From Sclerodactyla briareus (Eukaryota > Echinodermata > Holothuroidea > Dendrochirotida > Sclerodactylidae), in contig JAODTK010005487.1 in the NCBI GenBank assembly GCA_026419785.1, positions 190,001 to 254,000 on the forward strand: 64,000 nt of DNA. The letters run 5' to 3'. Position 1 is the stretch's first letter; the number at the start of each line of letters is the position of its first letter. Positions 1-12,700 of this stretch are shown piece by piece. A program made the translations under genes and the position numbers. The notes beneath the pieces were generated by a model. It searched no databases. It saw nothing but the letters and a program-made list of their open reading frames with translations, and was not told where the DNA came from.

Positions 1-2225
1 GGAGTAAGAAGGTATCTGGTGAACATGATTATGTTTGTGTTCGTGGAGTGTGATTCTAGGTTTGTCAAGCCTATGTAATGATAGTAATTTGTGCTCTGAG
101 ACTATCGTTGAGGCAAAAAAGAACGCAACTCTGAGTAGTGATTCCTGCCTTTTTTATGACAGTTCCCTTACTAGCTATATCAAAACACGCAAGATGTGTG
201 TTGCCAACTCAAACCACAACTTGACACAAAACGATAACCGCAATATTTACTCAGCGCATGAGATGAGATACTTGTTGCTTTTGACCAAGGTCAACAAAGT
301 CATCTGAGGTCAATTGAAATGAACTACTGAAAAATAAAAAACATGGTAAGTAAGTATATCGTGAAGAGTGAGGTAAAGTCACGAGTCAAAACCCGCGAGG
401 TCAATTTTTCCATTAAGTGTGGGAAGTCCCAGCGACCGAAACACTACGTCAGCAGACTGCAGGAAAGGCTAAATTATGAGATCACTGTAGCAACATGCAT
501 CTATTCTAAGTGATGGTTGTGGTCAAAGCAGATAGACAGAATGAAGTGGCAGTTCTTTGAATCGGACGACCAACATCATTAACAAATGTGAAAAAAAAAT
601 ATTTTTGAGGGTATATGTGTGGGGGAAAAGAGAAAGTGCATTCAGGCCTATATATTATCAATGGCATCCCTCCACGACCCTGGACAAGGCGAGTCATGGT
701 AGGTACAGTCAGTGTCCATGCATGGTGTCTCACATGTAGGTCATTGTACCATATTTCGTTAATCAATAATGTGGAATGAGGGGGTAGGTCATTGCCAGTC
801 TATCGTTTCAATTTGTCAGCAGAGTAGTCTGTGGGCTTTCAAAGTGGGGAATGGGTGTATCAATTTTCATTATTTTTTCAGGCACAAGTGACGGAGGGGT
901 GCATCATTTTGTTGAAGTGCAATGACTCACCTTGTCTGGGGTACCAGGGGTGGGTCATGCAATTGACAAGGTGCATAAACTGTTCAGATACTTGTATCAA
1001 TAGCCATTTTACAGTCCATTTCAAATTTATTGATATTTTTGGGTCAAACTTTTCACAAGGCTTTCAAATCAACATATTCCTCTACATTGGTGGGGTGAGG
1101 AGTGCTCTCTATATGCCACCCCCATGCAGCATGAGCAACACCATAACAATCTATCTGGCTGCACAGATAATACCAAAATAGATATAGAACAGACAAGATC
1201 GTTGTAATTTTCAGTTTATATAGCCCATGTTGAGACATTTCGGAATTATGGGTCATGTAATGTTGATCCAGTATGACGTCTGGCCAATTGTTTAACATTG
1301 TATTATCCTGGCAATCAATTTTCCCAAATAGTAAATCATGGGACAGTAAACACCAGATAGAGAGGCATTGGGGAAGAAGAGAGATACTTATAGACTAAAA
1401 CCCTTCCATTCTGCCTGGGGTACAGGGAATGCCCCACTTTTTGCCTCATGGGACAGGGAATGCCCTCTTTTGCTCATAGCAAAAAATGCCACAAATGTTG
1501 TGCCCTTCAACTTCAGAAGTTTCCTTGACCCTTGTCTTTCTTCTTCCTCCCAATTCACTGCTTCTACACCACCACAGTTAATCCCTCATTAGGGGCTTGT
1601 CATGCAATCACAGGTATAATACCCAAATGGTCAGTCCTGAATGTCAAGTCTGACAACCTGGAAGAAGGTTGCTTTTCGCAATTCCCAGTAGGGAGTGTAA
1701 ACAATCAGATATCAGTATAGATGCGTGCACACAGAGAAAATGGATTACCCCCTCTCAATCTCTGAGCATTGCCAGTGCCAGGTACCATTTCCACACTGAA
1801 TGTTGGACAGGCAGTCTAAAGGTTATTATGTGTTTGTTTTTTACTTCTCACTTCTTTGCAGTCTCACACCACACAGCTTGAGAGATTAAATCTCTTGAGG
1901 ATTGGGAATGTGACCAGTCAAACTGAAGGCTTAATTTAGTTTACACACACAATGCAGCAGTGGTTGAAGATGATAATGGCTGGGTACATAGGTGTTCTAA
2001 ATGAATTCAGCAGGGCAGGACATTACTGGTGTGCATTTCTGCTGTAATAACTAGTGAAATGGGAAATTTGAGATCATATAACCGTTTTAATTAATGTAAA
2101 GCAACAACTTTGCATTCTCCCCTCGAAGAAATATAATATACGCCTATGAAGAAATTGCCAAGTTTGTTCACCCCTCCCATCGATACCATATAACGTATAG
2201 AAGTATACGCAAGAGAAAAGAAACG
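1..2225. other. unassigned non-coding stretch
   Basis: I see no recognisable gene, RNA or repeat here. All open frames are short (116 codons or fewer), overlap on both strands and resemble no family I know. The sequence is ordinary AT-leaning DNA with scattered short G-runs. It may be intronic or intergenic. Confidence 0.5.
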
Positions 2226-3010
2226 TATATGCCTTGCAATAGGGAATTGTCAATGAATGCAGTGATGCAGGCTTCAAATAGGGCTAAATTTTTCAATTTT
2301 CATAGGCTGCCTATGAAAACCTGGAGGGAGGGGGGGGGGGGGGGTGGTGAGGAATAATGAAAGAGGCGGAATGCCTTGCAATTCCCACGCAAACCCATAG
2401 CAACACTGACCACTACTGATCAGGAGGTACAGACATACATAGGCTGGTCACTGGTTGATAGTCCAATATTCCGACATATCAGGAATAATATAATAAAATG
2501 GACAATGAAGAATTTGTACTGTCTTCACTGGGGGGAATATGTATTGGGGAAAGGGGAGAGGGGAGGGGGGAATGAAAGCAACCCAGATGTTATGAAGAGG
2601 GCAACACAACACTTTGTGGTCGAAAAATTGGAACATCTAAATGAGAGGAGGTATTACGAAGAAGAGCGTTCTGCTTTGCAATAGGGAATGTGTCAATAAT
2701 GCAGTGAGGCAGGCGTCAAACAGGGCTACATTTTTAAATTTTCAAAGCCGACGATGAAACCTGGGGGGGGGGGGGGTGGCAAGACCAAAATTGCCACGGT
2801 ATGCCACCCCCACCCGTACAACACCACTACTGGTTCAGGAGGTTAAATATAGGTGGGTCACTGGGGCTAATAATAAAAGACAATTCAAGAATTTGTACTT
2901 CTTGTCTAGGGGAAATAGTGGGTGCTAGTTCCAATACTCAAACAATAAGGAATAACAATAAAATTTGACAATTCAAGAATTTGGGCTGTCTTCACTGGGG
3001 GAAAATATTT
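2226..3010. repeat. tandem duplication, unit about 0.44 kb
   Basis: Two diverged copies lie head to tail, starting near 2226 and 2672. Both begin with TTGCAATAGGGAAT and go on through a GCAGTGA-GCAGGC stretch to AGGGCTA and TTTTCA. Both then have a CCTGG plus poly-G tract (about 2328-2344 and 2763-2776). Next come ACCACTACTG, a TCAGGAGGT motif, GGTCACTGG, and finally AAGAATTTG followed by GTCTTCACTGGGGG. The second copy carries an extra internal repeat of the AAGAATTTG block. Differences are substitutions plus many small indels, so the duplication is not recent or the assembly is noisy. No coding potential is visible. Confidence 0.75.
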
Positions 3011-4195
3011 GTTTGGTTGGCTATATGCTGTTCTCCTCTGTACAATGAATCGGGCAGAGATATAACGATTGTCCTATGGTGACCTGGAATGACCTTGGCC
3101 ATGATACCAACAAAACAATAGGGTATTCTTCATCATGTGTACAATCCACCCATTAATTTGAACTTGTAGATACTTGATTCATTAGATATCTGCTGGAGGA
3201 GGAATGTTCAAATGCCAAATTTATACCACATTCCAGTGTTTTAGCTGTCTGACCTTCCACATTCATGAGATAGTTGTGATAAGAGTATTCATAGTATGGT
3301 AGTGTGTAATGACTTTTCGTTTGTCTAACAAGACGCTTCCGGCCACCACATAAAAAGCATGCAAAATCACCAGGTCAAAAGGTCCAAATGAGGTCAATCG
3401 GTCAATGAGGTCAAAGTTGGGTCACCAGATGTATTTCACCCAGACGAAACAAACTTTCCATTAGGACAGTCCTCAAAAGTTTCTTTGACGAGATATATGA
3501 CGATTTTGGCCTCGTGACCTTCAAACATTCATGAGATAAAATTGTGATAAGAGTATCGTAGTATGGTTAGTGTCATGGACTTTTTGTTTTGTCTAACAAA
3601 GGACGTTCCCGCCAATACAAAAAAAAGGCAGGCAAACATCCCTAGGTCAGAGGTCAAATGAGGGTCAGAAGTCAAAAGGGAAATGAGTCAAAGTCGGTCA
3701 CCAGATGTATTCAACCCAGACGAACAAACTTTCTATTAAGGCATCACTCTAAATGTTTCGTTGCCAAGAAATAAGGATGCAATGATGACCCTAAAAATGA
3801 CCTTGACCTCACACCAAAAAACAATAGGGGTCATCCCCAGCCATGGGTTACACCTACCTACAAAATAGAATTTCATACCTGCTTGCGCTCATTAGATATC
3901 ATGCGGGGAAAACACTTTTCAAAGTTGACTCTCTGACCTTGAACGACCATCGATTGGGACCAAAAACAATAGGGGTCATTCCCTTCCAATGGGTGACACA
4001 TACCTACATGATAGGAAAAATAATACATATTGGTTTGTTAGTTAATCGCGTGGAAACGAAGTATCACCACACACACACACATACACACACACACACACAA
4101 CACCACACCCCCAAAACATACCATACACACACAAGCCCACGCGTGGACTTGCATAGATTCCTTTCGGCTCGCCAAGGAATCAAAAACTCTTTCTT
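3011..4195 (+). repeat. composite repeat: GACCTTGA-type tandem units, (CA)n, terminal hairpin
   Basis: Two units of about 275 bp are visible, from about 3247 and 3521. Each has CATTCATGAGATA, TGTGATAAGAGTAT, a GTCTAACAA block, several AGGTCAAA words, GGTCACCAGATGTATT and CCAGACGAA. Shorter units follow with ATGACCTTGACC and AACAATAGGGGTCAT. The array runs into a (CA)n microsatellite at about 4066-4099. It then ends in a perfect hairpin at 4156-4181 (GATTCCTT, 10-base loop, AAGGAATC) followed by five A. The same order of parts recurs near 6.1, 55.9 and 61.3 kb. It is probably a non-autonomous repeat family, but the mobility class is unknown. Confidence 0.7.
4066..4099. repeat. (CA)n microsatellite
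   Basis: Near-pure CA dinucleotide run with one T interruption. It sits just upstream of the terminal hairpin of the composite repeat, where the related copies also carry CA-rich sequence. Confidence 0.95.
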
Positions 4196-4329
4196 TCACG
4201 TAGGGGTAATAAACTTTCATATGCCCTTCTGGTAGTCGTTCATGTTGGTCGCTGGCCAAATCGTGTCCCAGAGTTTCTGTACTTCCAACTTCCCTTCGAT
4301 GGTCAAAACTGAGGCTCTTTGGGCCAGTG

Positions 4330-5960
4330 AATGCCACCTCTAAAGCAATACTGTGCCCGAGCTATTCGCTTCTAATTCCACTATGAAAAACAGATGCTCA
4401 TCCTCCTCATCGTTTTGCCACTAGTGAAAGCCGAGCTTGGATGTTGTTTTCACCAATCGCATGGTAGCCAAACAGGCAATAGTTGAATTAATAAAGCATC
4501 TGGTCCTGATGGCATCCTCCTATAGTCTACTGAAGTGTGCCCCCGAACTTTCGCCTATCGTTAGCAAGCTCTACCGCCTTTGTTATGGTATTTATGGGAT
4601 GCTACCCTTGTGTGTGGAAAAATGCTCAGCTCTACCCAGTCCTTAAGAAGGGTGACGAATCCAACCCCTCCAATTCAGTGCCGATTGCCATCATCTCGGT
4701 TCTCTCCAAAGTTATGGAAAATATAGTAAAACAGCATGTTTTGAACTTTCTTGAGTTTCACTATCTCATCAGTGACCACAGTATGGTTTCGGCATGCCGA
4801 TCTACTGGGACTACTATCTTTTGTCACCCATCAGTGGGCCGAAAGCCTTGAGTTTTCGGTGAAAGTAGGGACTATTGCCCTTGATAATATCTTAGGCCTT
4901 TGACCGTGTTTGGCACGGCCGGTACCTTGCCAAAATTAATTTCATTTGGTTTCAGCCCCTTCTAACTTCCTGGACTGCCAGTTTTCTCACTGGCCGCTCT
5001 ATCTCTGTTAGGTTTGAGGGTGGCTCTCTCCGAGACCTTCTTATCAATGCTGGGTTCCTCAAGGGTGTGCTTCTCTTCTACACTCGTATCATTTTATCAA
5101 TGATCTCCTTAGCTATGCTCTATAGTATTCACTCATTCATGATGATTCTAACCTTCACCACTCTATGTGCTTTCCTCGTCACGGAGCGGAACGATTCGGT
5201 CTACAAACCGTTCCATAGCTTGCCCAATCCCCAGTGCCGAACAATGATCTTCATTCTATTTCGAACTGGGGGCCACTGCCTAACTTGGTTACCTTCACCA
5301 TCATAAAACTCAGAACTTGCTGATTTCTGGTCGCGTTGTTCTGATGCACCAGGCTATTTTCATTGCTGACCAGATCCTCCCTCAGTGTACTTCTCTTAAT
5401 ATCCTTGGAATGGACAAAATCAGCAACAACCTTCCTGGAAACCGTCAGATCAAGTCTAACGCTACTAATGCTTCTAGCAAGTTGGGCTTCTTCCAATTTC
5501 GCGAAAGGAAATGACTTCACCTCACAACAGTACTTCTGCTTTACAAAGCCCAAATTCGCTGCCTAATGGATTATGGTTTTGCAATATTTGGGTGGGTGGG
5601 GCCTTCGCCATCTTCTCTCAATGTAATGGATCGTATCCAGAGAAAGGCATCGTCTCATCAACGCTTGATCATCTTACCTCCTCACTTCGATCTCTATCCC
5701 ATCCAGATCTGTATCATCTCTCTGCTCCTTTAACGTTAACTGTTATGGTCAATGTCTTCTGAAAAGCTCGGGGATGCTGTTCCTCCTTTACTCGAGGTAC
5801 TCGCCATACTCGATATTCGCTTCAAGCACCCGGTTCGGTTGAATCTTACCAGCGTCACGCACCAAAACCTATGCTCGCTCCTTTTTTCCTCGCACTTAGA
5901 TCGGAGGGCTCCTCGGGTTGTATTTCCTTGAAGTTGGGTCCAGTGGTAGCCTCACAGACG
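4330..5960 (+). mobile_element. decayed non-LTR (LINE) retrotransposon, reverse transcriptase region
   Basis: Scattered over three frames are recognisable pieces of a LINE reverse transcriptase of the Jockey/CR1 group. A proline-glycine-like entry region lies at about 4490-4560. Then come KKGDESNPSN and IAIISVLSKVME (about 4645-4720, RT finger motifs) and a FLE..YLISD stretch (about 4750-4790). A damaged ALD-type catalytic block sits at about 4865-4915. RSISVRFEGGSLRDLL lies near 5000-5045, and a damaged second catalytic (DD) box near 5135-5150. The C-terminal segment follows: SNATNASSKLGFF, a DYGF.IF.W.G.P block and a MDRIQRKAS-like stretch. Frameshifts and in-frame stops are many, so it cannot be active. 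Endonuclease and ORF1 are not seen, which fits 5' truncation. It starts just after the composite-repeat hairpin at 4181. Confidence 0.85.
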
Positions 5961-6109
5961 AACAGAAATCTCTTCACGCTTTGAGATGTTTCGGTGTCGA
6001 GAGGTCAATTCGAACAGACATATATCAGTATTTAAAGCTTATTATTGACTTATTGGGTTGTTGAAGCAAGACGAAGTCTGGCGCTAGGAGAATGACTAAG
6101 AAGGGTTCG

Positions 6110-6830
6110 TTTAGGTCAAATGAGGTTCAAAAGGTCAAGGGTGTTCGAAGTAGTCACCAGATGTAGTTGCGCACAGGCCGAACAAAATCTCCATACGCGA
6201 ACCCCCTAAAATGTTTTCGTTGCGAAGGTATATAAAAAAAATAAATTGGGGTTTGTTGTTTTTCGGGGGTTTTCTTTTTAAATGTTCACAGGAGGAATAG
6301 CTGGAAATAGCGTGTGATAGATGTGTTTTAGCACTCGTCAGTGCTGCAATGGACCTATGGATTTTGCAACGAGGCGAATTCTGGCCGGCCCAAAATGAAA
6401 AAAAAAAAGAACCGTCACAAGGTCATTAGTTCAAATTGAGTCACCAAAACTTCTATACAACATCGCTCGAAATGTTTCGTTGCCAAAGATCGGAAGAGAT
6501 TGCCCTATGGTTACTTTCAAAAATTCACCAAACACAAAATAATAGGGTTCATCTTCAACATATGTGCAACACACGAACCTAATAGAACGTGATAGAGACT
6601 TGTTCATCATTAGTTATAGCGCTGCAAGGGTTGTTGAACATTGCCCTGTCGTGACCTTAATTGACCCTGAACTGGCCCGCAAAAACAACAGGGTTATCCT
6701 CACTACATGAGCAGCCCACAGGCCTGAAAACAAGGGTGTCACAGACACACAGGCACATGCACACACACGCTACGCACAGACATGACTAAAGGGTTCCCTT
6801 TCTCTTCGAAAGGAATGAAAAATGAAAATG
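6110..6830 (+). repeat. composite repeat related to that at 3.0-4.2 kb
   Basis: About 6115-6235 and 6410-6500 repeat the AGGTCAAATGAGG, GTCACCAGATGTA and ATGTTTCGTTGC words seen near 3.4-3.8 kb. A later unit has GACCTTAATTGACC and ACAACAGGGTTATCCTC. A degenerate CA-rich tract (about 6745-6780) follows. It leads into an imperfect hairpin at about 6794-6815 (TTCCCTTT, loop, AAAGGAA), which is the diverged equivalent of the hairpin at 4156. Sequence between 6240 and 6400 is unrelated filler or a further diverged unit. Confidence 0.6.
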
Positions 6831-8483
6831 TTGGCAAAGTGTGGCTTGCACCCATACAACGCGACCGGTGCTGGATTAGGTTTCAGGGGCCCAAGCCTGC
6901 TTGGTATGTATAGTCCCTATAGTGAATAGGGGGGGGGGGAGGATAAACAATTGTGTTAGGCCAAAGGTCTCTAGGGTCCACAATGAGTAGCATGATCGGG
7001 TTGCAAATTGCTCATCTTGGGTTAGACGAAGCTCGCACTCTTTAACTTCGTTGCAACGAACCATGCTTCATCTATCGTTATAGCAGTGGTTGATGGCAAT
7101 TCTAGCTAGTCTGTGACGAAAACAAATCTCGGACGTACTGCTCAGGGCTTGTAACGGGACTAGATGAATGTGGGAAGCCGAAAATTGAGTCGTAGTAACG
7201 GCGTCTTGAACAAGGGACTACAAATTGCCTCGGATTATTTCATATTCATAATTCAAAGATGATCTGTAGCGTCATAAATCACTTCATTATAATATTAGCA
7301 TTTGGCCCTTTTTTTTTGGTTGGTGCATTTCACATGTTTTTCTATAACACATGTACTTCGTGACGGACTTGGACATATGTCGAGTTCCATTAGCTGGTCC
7401 GAACTTGAAAATGCAATTGAGATCAGACGTCGCCAATCAGGGACGGACACCGGCACACGAGTGGGCTCCGAATAGAGGGCAGTAGAGCCATAAAATTTAT
7501 ACGGCTCTGGAATGTAGAGCAAGCAATTAAAGCAACGTCATCTCCTTACTCACCCACTGAGCAGTGCTAGGGCAATAACAAGGGCAAAGTGAGCGGTTTG
7601 TTTGTATTTGAGGTTCTGAATCACAGTGATAGCCATGCACGAAGTGGCGTAATGACCACAGCCCCCGCAGTCACATGCAGGGAAATATTAACATACAAGA
7701 AATAAAGGTCAGTAGACTTATAGATTGTGACTTCTGCCAATATCACAATACATCAACCAGCAAGGCTAGACGACATACAGGCCCTGTGTAGTAAAGTGGC
7801 TGCATCAGTCGGATTACACTTTGTGATACTATAATTGTGCATATGAGAGTTACAGGACCGCTGGTTATTATCGGAGAGACCTGAACAATCAAATATACCT
7901 TTCCTGCGAGTTTGATACAGGTCAGGCTGCTTTCCCCTCCCACCGGACAAGAAAACAGGTACGTATGTCTGTATATGAATAATTATATTCCCGGGAGGCT
8001 GCACTTAGTTCTATAGCTGCATACCCGATACTTTGGTGTTGGATTTCAGTGTAAGGGCCTGTAGGCCTATAACTTTGATCATTTAGCGCAATCACTACTC
8101 CCCACCATAACTCATCTTGTTCTCAACGCATCTTTTTTTCAGAGTATTTTAATGGAATTTGAAGAGTCTTGGATATTTTTATTTCATTTTATATAATGTT
8201 ATTTTTGTATTCAGATTTATTATGTCGGTAAGTCGCTTTGGGATTTTGTTTTATATACTCGCCTTCAAAGACATATATCATTCCTGTCTTACTGTTCAAT
8301 TATGCTCTTGCACATCCTAGCGAACCGTTAACAGGTTAATATAATACTAGTCTCATAGCACCATGCAGCAAACACGAAACCTTCTCCTGATGGATTGCTT
8401 GTAGGTAATGATAATTTTTTTTATTCTTTGATGGGGCTGAAAGAATCTATTCAGTCTTGGCCGGTGTGTGTTTATGTCGTGTT
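6831..8483. other. unassigned non-coding stretch
   Basis: No gene or known repeat is recognised. A G-run lies near 6930. The open frames are short and look random. A stretch at 7640-7670 contains GTGGCGTAAT next to a CCCCCGC block. This resembles the edge motif of the G/C-rich transposon relics elsewhere in the window but is too short to call. Confidence 0.45.
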
Positions 8484-8486
8484 GTA

Positions 8487-8516
8487 GTATGTATGTATGT
8501 ATGTATGTATGTATGT
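8487..8516. repeat. (GTAT)n microsatellite
   Basis: Seven or more perfect tetranucleotide repeats. Confidence 0.95.
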
Positions 8517-10789
8517 TCCCCGGTGTGGATTGAGGGGAATTGTGGTTAGAATTGGGTAATTTGAAAAATCGATATTTTGGCCAATTACCACCTCGACTTG
8601 CGAAAACGATAACCCGACCACTCCTGAATTCATAGTTCTAGTTGGTATTGGGTTCCTCACATTTGGGTAATGATTCCTATTGTTAAGGGGGTAACGTCAA
8701 AGGTCATATTGGGGTCAAAGTCGAGTATGGAACCTTGTAAGCACAATGAGTCCAAAATGCCTGTTCCAAACAAGTTGAAAACTTGGTCTCAACTACACTT
8801 ATTGGGGGTGAGTAAGCGGAATCCGGTGGTTTTTTGTATAGATTAGTGGCATTTCGGTAGAAATGGAAAATTTTGAAAGTTGATAATTTGGTTCATTTTT
8901 GGCTGTGCACAAGATAATCGATCTACCTTTAAGGACCACGCTTGCTCGTACTTTATATGTGGGTTCCTTCGTAATCATACATTGGGGTCAGCTCACACAT
9001 GCTGAAACAGTATTTCAGTAAAACCGTGCGCACTTATACATCCTATCAACAGCCACTATACGCTTTAGAGACAACGACAACGTGACGAACACCAATGGCG
9101 CAATCACTAAGGGGGTCCAGGGGTCATGACCCACCCCCCCACTGTTGGGAAGGGCCTCCATACATAATGATTCTGAAACTTTCAGACAACGAAGCCACCT
9201 CCCCCCTCTACCACTTTCCACATGTGCAAATGTATGAGAGGTTGGCTGTGTTGTGTAGTCCGCAGCTCTATTTTAGTACATAACAAGATTCGACCCACTC
9301 CCAGATCATGCTTCCTAATTTCCCGCCTTGCCATGCTATCCGCGATTAAGTAACACAAAATCCTTCTCCTTTATGGCCTGCATTGCCATTGTCTTCGATG
9401 GGAGCATCACTGCCTAATTCCGGCCTCGTTAGAGATGAACTCCTTGTGTTAATTCAGGCGATATCGTAGACCTTGCTTTGTTTCTCCACCAGGGGTTCCT
9501 TACCTGCATCCATCGGCACCACCACCACACATACACTAAGTGGAAGCTTTGGCCTTGACATAGACAATAGCTTCCTACGAGGGTGGTTCCCTGTGGGCTT
9601 GAACGATGCTGTCACCCCAAATGAGTTCAGGTCGTGTACGATACGCTCCCGTAAATATTGACGACTTCCTCTCGCGCTAGAGCAACTAGATGACGAAAAA
9701 CTAACAAGATTATCAAGAATACATTGACCGTTGGCGTAGGCAGACTTTTCTATCGATGGGAAGTGGGGGGGGGGGGGTCAATGTTCGAAACGCGGTCAGG
9801 AGTCAGCTGTTTTGACTTGAAAATATATGATAAAAAACCCTTGGGAGGAGACGCGGAGAAGTGGGGGCACAGCCCCTCAACTGGGCCGGCCAGTTCCCCC
9901 CTCTGACTACGCCACGGTGTAGGTGCAAGCATTTATTGACTTCGGTAGAAATGTTGACTTGATACAGAGACCCGCACTCACTTATCGCGTAATAAAAATC
10001 AGCGAAATAAGGATGGACACTATATGACATTTTTATCGGACTACCACACAATATTTGAAAAGGGAGAAGTGGGCCTATCTGTTAGTGAATGTCATGAATA
10101 GACGCTATAGGCTACAATACCTTCTCCCAATGGACAGTGTTTGAAACAAGCTCCATTCCTAACTGACGGCTAATGTTATCATACTGTCTGGTTTTCTTTA
10201 TTTCATTTAGTCGTCTACTGCAAACATCAAAGGTGAGCAGCTTCTTGCCTGATTGTCGGAAGAGATGGCTGATTCCAAGTACACGATACGACATGCGTAG
10301 CAAGAGACGTGGAAGATTTAGATAGACTTTCAAAGGAGTTTGCTAAATTCCAGGGGTCACCAGAAGAAATGATTTCAGAAAGCCAAAGGTAGAACGCGAA
10401 CACACACTGCTTCTATTTGCTCGTTTATGACTCCTCCTGAAACGAATTTGCATAAATAACACTTCATAACATTCCTAAAATTCCCAAAATGCAAACTGCT
10501 CGCGTAGAGTTTTTTTTCAATTAGATTTGCAATCGACAAGTACAAAGTAGTTAACTCAGAACTAGAAGGATTGATTAGATGGTGATATGCGCACATATGA
10601 TCGCATACGAACGAATAAGTCAGGTAAGCTCCACTGAGCCAATTACTCAACACGACCAGTGTTTCTAATAAACTGCTTGCAGTTTCGTGCTGCACGTAAA
10701 CGAGGAAGGGCCGTCTCTGGAGACTGACGGTCACTCGATTGACCTATTGAGGCCAGCTGGTTGAGCTATTGGAATCTATCTATCAACAA
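8517..10789. other. unassigned stretch with G/C-rich transposon-like scraps
   Basis: No gene is supported. A palindromic GGGTCATGACCC lies near 9119-9131. A poly-G tract at 9766-9777 leads to a block at 9860-9915 with GGGGGCACAGCCCC. That block ends in CTGACTACGCCAC, the reverse complement of a GTGGCGTAGTCAG terminus. Similar CTGGCTACGCCAG edges occur near 37140 and 37435, so this is probably a relic of a DNA transposon end. The rest is unremarkable. Confidence 0.4.
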
Positions 10790-11130
10790 TTGCCTTTTCG
10801 GCCCAAAAACAGTAATTCTGTGATAGTACGACCAAACTGGACACCAAATGTCATTGACCCATGGGACATGTTTGACTTTGTAAAGGCCAAAGGACATTAT
10901 TGAAAGGAACAATATAGGGCCATTTGGTAAAATTTCAAAATTTATCTCCCCCTACGAATTTTGGTGCACAGTGCTGATATTCGGCATAACAGCGGTACCG
11001 TTGGTGTGTTCAGGAATTTTTGGCCAAGGTCCGTACCACTTGGGCCCGAGGCCATTTCTTGAAATTCACACACTTTTTGTTATGGCGCCAAAAGGGCTAA
11101 GGCTTGAACCTATGACGAGGCCCGCTTGAG
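10790..11130. repeat. dispersed repeat, copy 1 (partner near 12.5 kb)
   Basis: A segment around 10950-11035 reads AATTTTGGTGCACAGTGCTGAT, then ATTCGG, AACAGC and GGTACCGT. It matches the block at about 12550-12620 in the same order with scattered differences. GGGCCC-rich words flank both copies. The function and full extent are unknown. Confidence 0.5.
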
Positions 11131-11412
11131 AAAGAATAGAAAGAGCTATGAACGAGTAGTGAGAGACAGCTTGTTGATTCTAGACTTTAAAGGTTGAAGT
11201 TTGTAGAATCCAAAGGTAGAGGTTATGACGACGAATGAGGAAGAATGAAAAACAGAGCGGGCTGCAGGGAAACGCAAACAGGATTGGGTGCATGCTGTCT
11301 TGCCAGCAAGTTACCCGGTAAGGGATGAAGGGTAGGGGCATAATTGAAACTCCACCTGGAGGAGCAATGCCCAAAGATGTTAGCGATAGAGAGGGAGAGA
11401 GCGGCTACACAT

Positions 11413-12430
11413 CTACGGTGGGCAAGACTGCGGAGTCAAAGAATCATCAGTCTGATAGCCTTGGACTGATATCTTATCGAGGATTTCAATGACTGTCGGA
11501 GGGGCTCCTCTATAAACGTGGGAACAGTACTCCAGCTGGGGGAGAATCTGTTCTTTATAGAGCTGCAACAGATGAACAGACTCGAAGTAGTTTCGAGAGC
11601 GAAAAGAACCCAAGTTTCTTGGAGGTCCCGCTTGGCATACCTGTAATATGACGATACCTGTCAATATGGGACGAGACCTGTAATATGGCCCTAAAAGTCT
11701 GCGAATCCCGTCGAAACTCAAAGGAAATTCCTGGGAACGTTTTGGTCACGTTTTCGAAACACTGTTCAGTTAAATGACCAGATGTTCACAACCCCATTGG
11801 GTTACATATAAAGGTTTTGATTGAGAATGTCATCAGTTTGCCCTGCTCTGTGAGGCAATTAAGGGTGGTTAGAAACCATTGATGGGATGACTGAGGATTG
11901 AATCCATCGACCCGAACAGCAATCACGAACAGAGAGAAGTCCGAGATCCAGCGGACAGATAAGTGGGGGGGGGGGGAACCAAATTTAGAAAGTTTGACAA
12001 TGAGTCCCAACAACGATCGAGGCTTTAGAGAACTGTCGCAAGCGATTACCGACTCTCATCGATCGATCCAAGAACTGTTGACGAGACTGAGAGGCATGAG
12101 CTAGTTTACCAGTTGACCTCGCTTCGCGAAAACCATATACTTATGGTCAAAGCCAAAAAACGATTTCTAAGAAGGACAAAAGTTGCTCGTGATGACTGAG
12201 TCCATTCTGTGGACGCCTGAGAAGTGAGAGCTATAACTGCTTGGTCGGTAGTTAGAAGGATGACTTGTCTCCCTTCTGGGGTGACAGGGCAACATGAGCT
12301 GGCTTCCAGAAAGAAGGAAAAAATGCCGAAGCGTAGGTGGGACGGTTTTTGAGAGCTTGTTGATGATGGAGCATTTCGGCGGGAGCACAGTGCTGAAGAA
12401 CACAGCTGCCTCATGTCAGGGTCCACTGAA
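11413..12430 (-). mobile_element. decayed LINE retrotransposon on the minus strand
   Basis: Read on the minus strand, the right part (about 12400-12170) gives RT finger-region pieces: PPTLRHFFL, a PCHPRRE..HPSNYRPSSY stretch and an MDSVITSNF segment. About 11980-11880 gives WISDF, a damaged RSI-like step and VRVDGFNPQSS. This is the same motif order as WTASFLTGRSISVRFEGG in the LINE at 5.0 kb. The left part (about 11740-11420) gives the C-terminal segment LGSFRSRNYFESVHLLQLYK, then QILPQLEYCSHV and TVIEILDKI. Frames shift repeatedly. Sequence between the finger region and VRVDG is missing or scrambled, so the catalytic palm blocks are not intact. It is a Jockey/CR1-group element, inactive and possibly a sister of the 4.3 kb copy. 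Confidence 0.8.
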
Positions 12431-12479
12431 ACTTCCTAGGATTGAGATGCCAAAGAACTTCCGACTCGGGTGTTCGGAA

Positions 12480-12700
12480 TATTTTGGGCTTAGGACCCGT
12501 TTGGGCCCTGGGCCCTTTATATGAATACCAAAATCGTGTATATCTACAAATTTTGCTGCACAGTACTGATGTTCGGTTAGACGATGGTCTAACAGCCGTA
12601 CCGTCAGGGTTCCCATGGATTAGACTCAAGGCATCTCTGGTGTGGGCTCTGGGGCCTATCACGTCGATTTTTTTATTGATGAGTTTGCCATATGCAATCA
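12480..12700. repeat. dispersed repeat, copy 2 (partner near 10.95 kb)
   Basis: AATTTTGCTGCACAGTACTGAT, then GTTCGG, AACAGCC and GTACCGT, parallels the block at 10950-11035. A GGGCCCTGGGCCC palindrome precedes it at about 12508-12520. It starts close to the LINE finger region on the other strand, so it may belong to a nested insertion. Confidence 0.5.
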
